In this document: positions 62,701 through 64,000 of the stretch, piece after piece
Layout: every line of letters begins with the position of its first letter
Position numbering within the stretch: position 1 is the stretch's first letter
Translations under genes and position numbers: made by a program
Source: Echinococcus granulosus
Taxonomy: Eukaryota; Platyhelminthes; Cestoda; Cyclophyllidea; Taeniidae
NCBI RefSeq assembly: GCF_000524195.1
Contig: NW_020170397.1
Coordinates: 1,009,664-1,073,663, forward strand
Length of the DNA: 64,000 nucleotides
Direction of reading: 5' to 3'
The notes under the pieces: generated by a model
Databases searched by the model: none
What the model saw: only the letters and a program-made list of their open reading frames with translations
What the model was told of the DNA's origin: nothing

Positions 62701-63684
62701 GGTTTCCCCTGATACATTTAAAGAGATCACGATTGAGAGGAGTGCAAGCTACTCAGTCCTCACCATTGAGCGTGTTGAGAGGAAGCATGAAGGACTAGTA
62801 ACGGTAGAGGTGATATATCCACAGGGCGAAAAGTTGGTGAGCACTTGCGATCTACACGTGGTGCCCCAGAAACCACTGACTGAGGTGCCACTTCAACCTG
62901 ATGAACAGACGCCAGCAAGTGTGCCACTTCGTCTTGTTCAGCCGCTTCAACCGAGGGATGAACCTACTGCAGGAGAAGACGTGGTGTTGACAGCATCGGT
63001 GGAAGCGGTGCCACAGGCAGAAATCACGTGGACAATAAGTAGTTCGGAGACTGCTAAGCGCAGTGAGGTAGTGCCTTTGGTAGATGAAGCACATCCAACT
63101 TACACGACATCGCAGTTGACAGTGCATGATTTTACTCCGCAAGTCGATGAAAGCGTGGTTGTACAGGCGATTGCGAAGACACCGACGGAGGAGCTGGTCA
63201 CAAGCTATGCGCTGCACGAGAGGAGACCAACTATCAGTGAAGTTGTGCTAGAAACTGGACCAATGCATGTGACACCGGCTGATAGGCCGGAGGAGGTGGT
63301 TAGTCAAGTTCCCCTGCGATTCATCCAACCGTTGGCACCAACAGTGACACCGAACATCGGTGAAGACGTGGTGCTGATTGCCGCTGTGGAATCTGTTCCA
63401 CAAGCGGAGATCAACTGGGTGATCAGCAATCCCGAGACGGCACGACGTTGTGATATTGTTTCTCTATTCGATGAATCCAAACCGTTTATTTCAATCTCAC
63501 AGTTGACTTTGCGGAATTTTTGCGCCACTGATGCCGATGTTTTCGTTGAAGCTATCGCTGTGAATGATACTGATCGTTTAGTTAGCTCATCTGAGATTCG
63601 CGCTAATGACCTAAAGTATTCCTTACCTATTTCTCTACATTCGCCACAGCCGGCATTTCTTCCTGTTGTGGAGCATATTTTAGC
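40210..63684 (+). CDS. Giant CCDC141-like/titin-like gene: spectrin-type helices then about 23 Ig domains; continues past the window
   Basis: I traced 41 exons: 40210-40338, 40844-41257, 41748-42050, 42237-42656, 42739-43104, 43183-43383, 43906-44211, 45153-45338, 46260-46661, 46742-46873, 46961-47366, 47603-47887, 48115-48448, 48713-49061, 49142-49620, 50091-50419, 50544-50725, 51600-51805, 52178-52374, 52812-53164, 53258-53875, 53950-54114, 54187-54414, 54594-54972, 55170-55309, 55706-56018, 56254-56321, 56615-56930, 57000-57306, 57369-57780, 57862-57969, 58044-58304, 58386-58666, 58853-59022, 59102-59171, 59491-59882, 59999-60118, 60244-60438, 60672-60971, 61047-61122 and 61657-63684. Every junction keeps phase, giving about 4,308 codons. 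Residues 1-1150 resemble CCDC141: STTTISTVAVQAGQSKIILA, CGTWIKV, then spectrin-like helices. From about 1150 on come Ig modules of the form APRFTRPL...W(Y/F)KDG...DxGxYxCxAxN. This order suggests a sarcomere scaffold. There is no Fn3, SH3 or kinase domain in the window. The last exon ends with a gtaagt donor, so the gene continues to the right. Confidence 0.85.
53258..54114 (+). repeat. Linker built of 37-39-residue protein repeats
   Basis: Exons 21 and 22 (about 261 codons) separate Ig6 from Ig7. They contain at least four or five diverged copies of a unit of about 37-39 residues. Its shared features are a hydrophobic VVPM(I/V)P core, an aromatic-x-T step (VYETR, IYRTQ, SFKTE, RYKTQ), a P-x-L turn (ARPSLETGF, AQPQLFPGY) and an acidic end (GEFE, MDVE). 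The end of exon 20 (VHVIPTYATATTRR) looks like a further decayed unit. The segment is Pro/Val/Glu-rich, so it may act as an elastic or filament-binding spacer. Confidence 0.7.
62221..62373 (+). repeat. 153-bp near-identical block, first copy
   Basis: This block matches 63301-63453 with only two differences (T/C at 62232 and G/A at 62284), both synonymous. Identity ends abruptly on both sides. The offset is exactly 1,080 bp (360 codons), so the copies are in the same frame and at the same place in their Ig modules. Confidence 0.95.
63301..63453 (+). repeat. 153-bp near-identical block, second copy
   Basis: This is the partner of 62221-62373. It encodes the same 51 residues from SQVPLRFIQPL through NPETARRC, and then diverges completely in sequence while keeping the Ig layout. 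Confidence 0.95.
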
Positions 63685-64000
63685 GTAAGTACTTCCTATT
63701 AGGTTTGCTAATGGGGTACGAAAAATGGTTTCATTAGCCAAAATCTTTCGTTGCTGGCTATCCCGTGTATTTGTCAAAAGCGAAATAAAGCGCGAATATC
63801 ATATCGCGTAAATAATTAAAGATCTAGAATAAATTCCAGAAAAAAAAGCAAAATATTTGGCGTAAGATTTAAATAAAGTAAATCTTTTTATCAGAGTAAA
63901 AACGGAATATAAACAACGGATATAAAAAGCGAATTTAATAACAAATATCTGTCATTTTCTGGTTAACAAGGCATTTCCAGGGGAGAGATTCTCAGGCAGT
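63685..64000. other. Intron of the giant gene running off the window
   Basis: The sequence begins with a gtaagt donor and is A/T-rich throughout. No exon is visible before the window ends. The codon split at the donor (phase 2) requires a continuing exon to the right. Confidence 0.6.

Larger units (their letters stand above)
61657..63684 (+). other. Intronless 2,028-bp exon of tandem Ig-like modules
   Basis: The exon encodes the end of one Ig domain and five further modules. Three (starting near 62227, 62922 and 63307) share VPLR(F/L)(I/V)QPL, GEDVVL and VPQAEI(N/T)W. The one between, starting near 62570, is of a different type. In these modules the usual B-strand Cys is Ala or Ser and the Y-x-C motif is missing, so they lack the buried disulfide positions. 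The first 560 bp are strikingly A-rich compared with the rest. Confidence 0.75.

Noticed and set aside
1..64000. Search for transposase, reverse transcriptase, tRNA, rRNA and CRISPR arrays
   Set aside because: No catalytic motif, tRNA B-box with matching arms, rRNA-like block or regularly spaced direct repeat was found by reading. Small or decayed elements could have been missed.

Overview
The window is nuclear DNA from an animal, most likely a flatworm (tapeworm or fluke). Every recognisable gene is split by spliceosomal introns. Several early introns are only 31-40 nt, a habit of Platyhelminthes. Several start codons lie 5-10 nt after a bare 3' splice site, as expected for spliced-leader trans-splicing. 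No bacterial, viral, rRNA, tRNA or CRISPR feature was seen. One 100-N assembly gap (19604-19703) interrupts a gene.

Layout, left to right. (1) 1.8-15.4 kb, minus: exons of an F-BAR membrane-curving protein, with both gene ends outside what I can trace and a 69-residue Ser/Ala/Thr-rich insert in its helical bundle. (2) 16.0-18.7 kb: an AT-rich island with small unrecognised genes, including a complete three-exon minus-strand gene that holds an opposite-strand two-helix membrane ORF in its intron. (3) 19.36-21.57 kb, plus: ELP4, a subunit of the Elongator tRNA-modification complex. (4) 22.17-25.52 kb, plus: PAN2, the deadenylase scaffold, but only its WD40 and linker half. (5) 25.77-29.17 kb, minus: AP3M, the mu subunit of the AP-3 adaptor, complete except for a one-base frame break in exon 1; it converges tail to tail with PAN2. 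(6) 29.7-33.0 kb: five diverged copies of an interspersed repeat of about 150 bp, around exons of an unrecognised plus-strand gene. (7) 34.5-36.7 kb, minus: exons of another unrecognised gene. (8) 40.2 kb to beyond the right edge, plus: one giant muscle-type gene. I traced 41 exons whose splice phases all agree, giving about 4,308 codons inside the window.

The giant gene is the most interesting object. It starts like vertebrate CCDC141 (a conserved short N-terminus, then about 1,100 residues of spectrin-like helices). It then runs straight into about 23 titin-like immunoglobulin domains, with a spring-like linker made of 37-39-residue repeats. In human, CCDC141 lies directly upstream of TTN on the same strand, so this gene may preserve, or have re-created, a CCDC141-titin fusion. 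Its last visible exon is a 2-kb intronless array of Ig modules with a 153-bp block repeated almost perfectly 1,080 bp apart.

The recognised genes serve unrelated housekeeping or muscle roles (tRNA modification, mRNA decay, vesicle sorting, membrane shaping, sarcomere scaffold). ELP4 and PAN2 are co-oriented and could share a polycistronic, trans-spliced precursor. Family assignments are from memory of protein families; no search was run.
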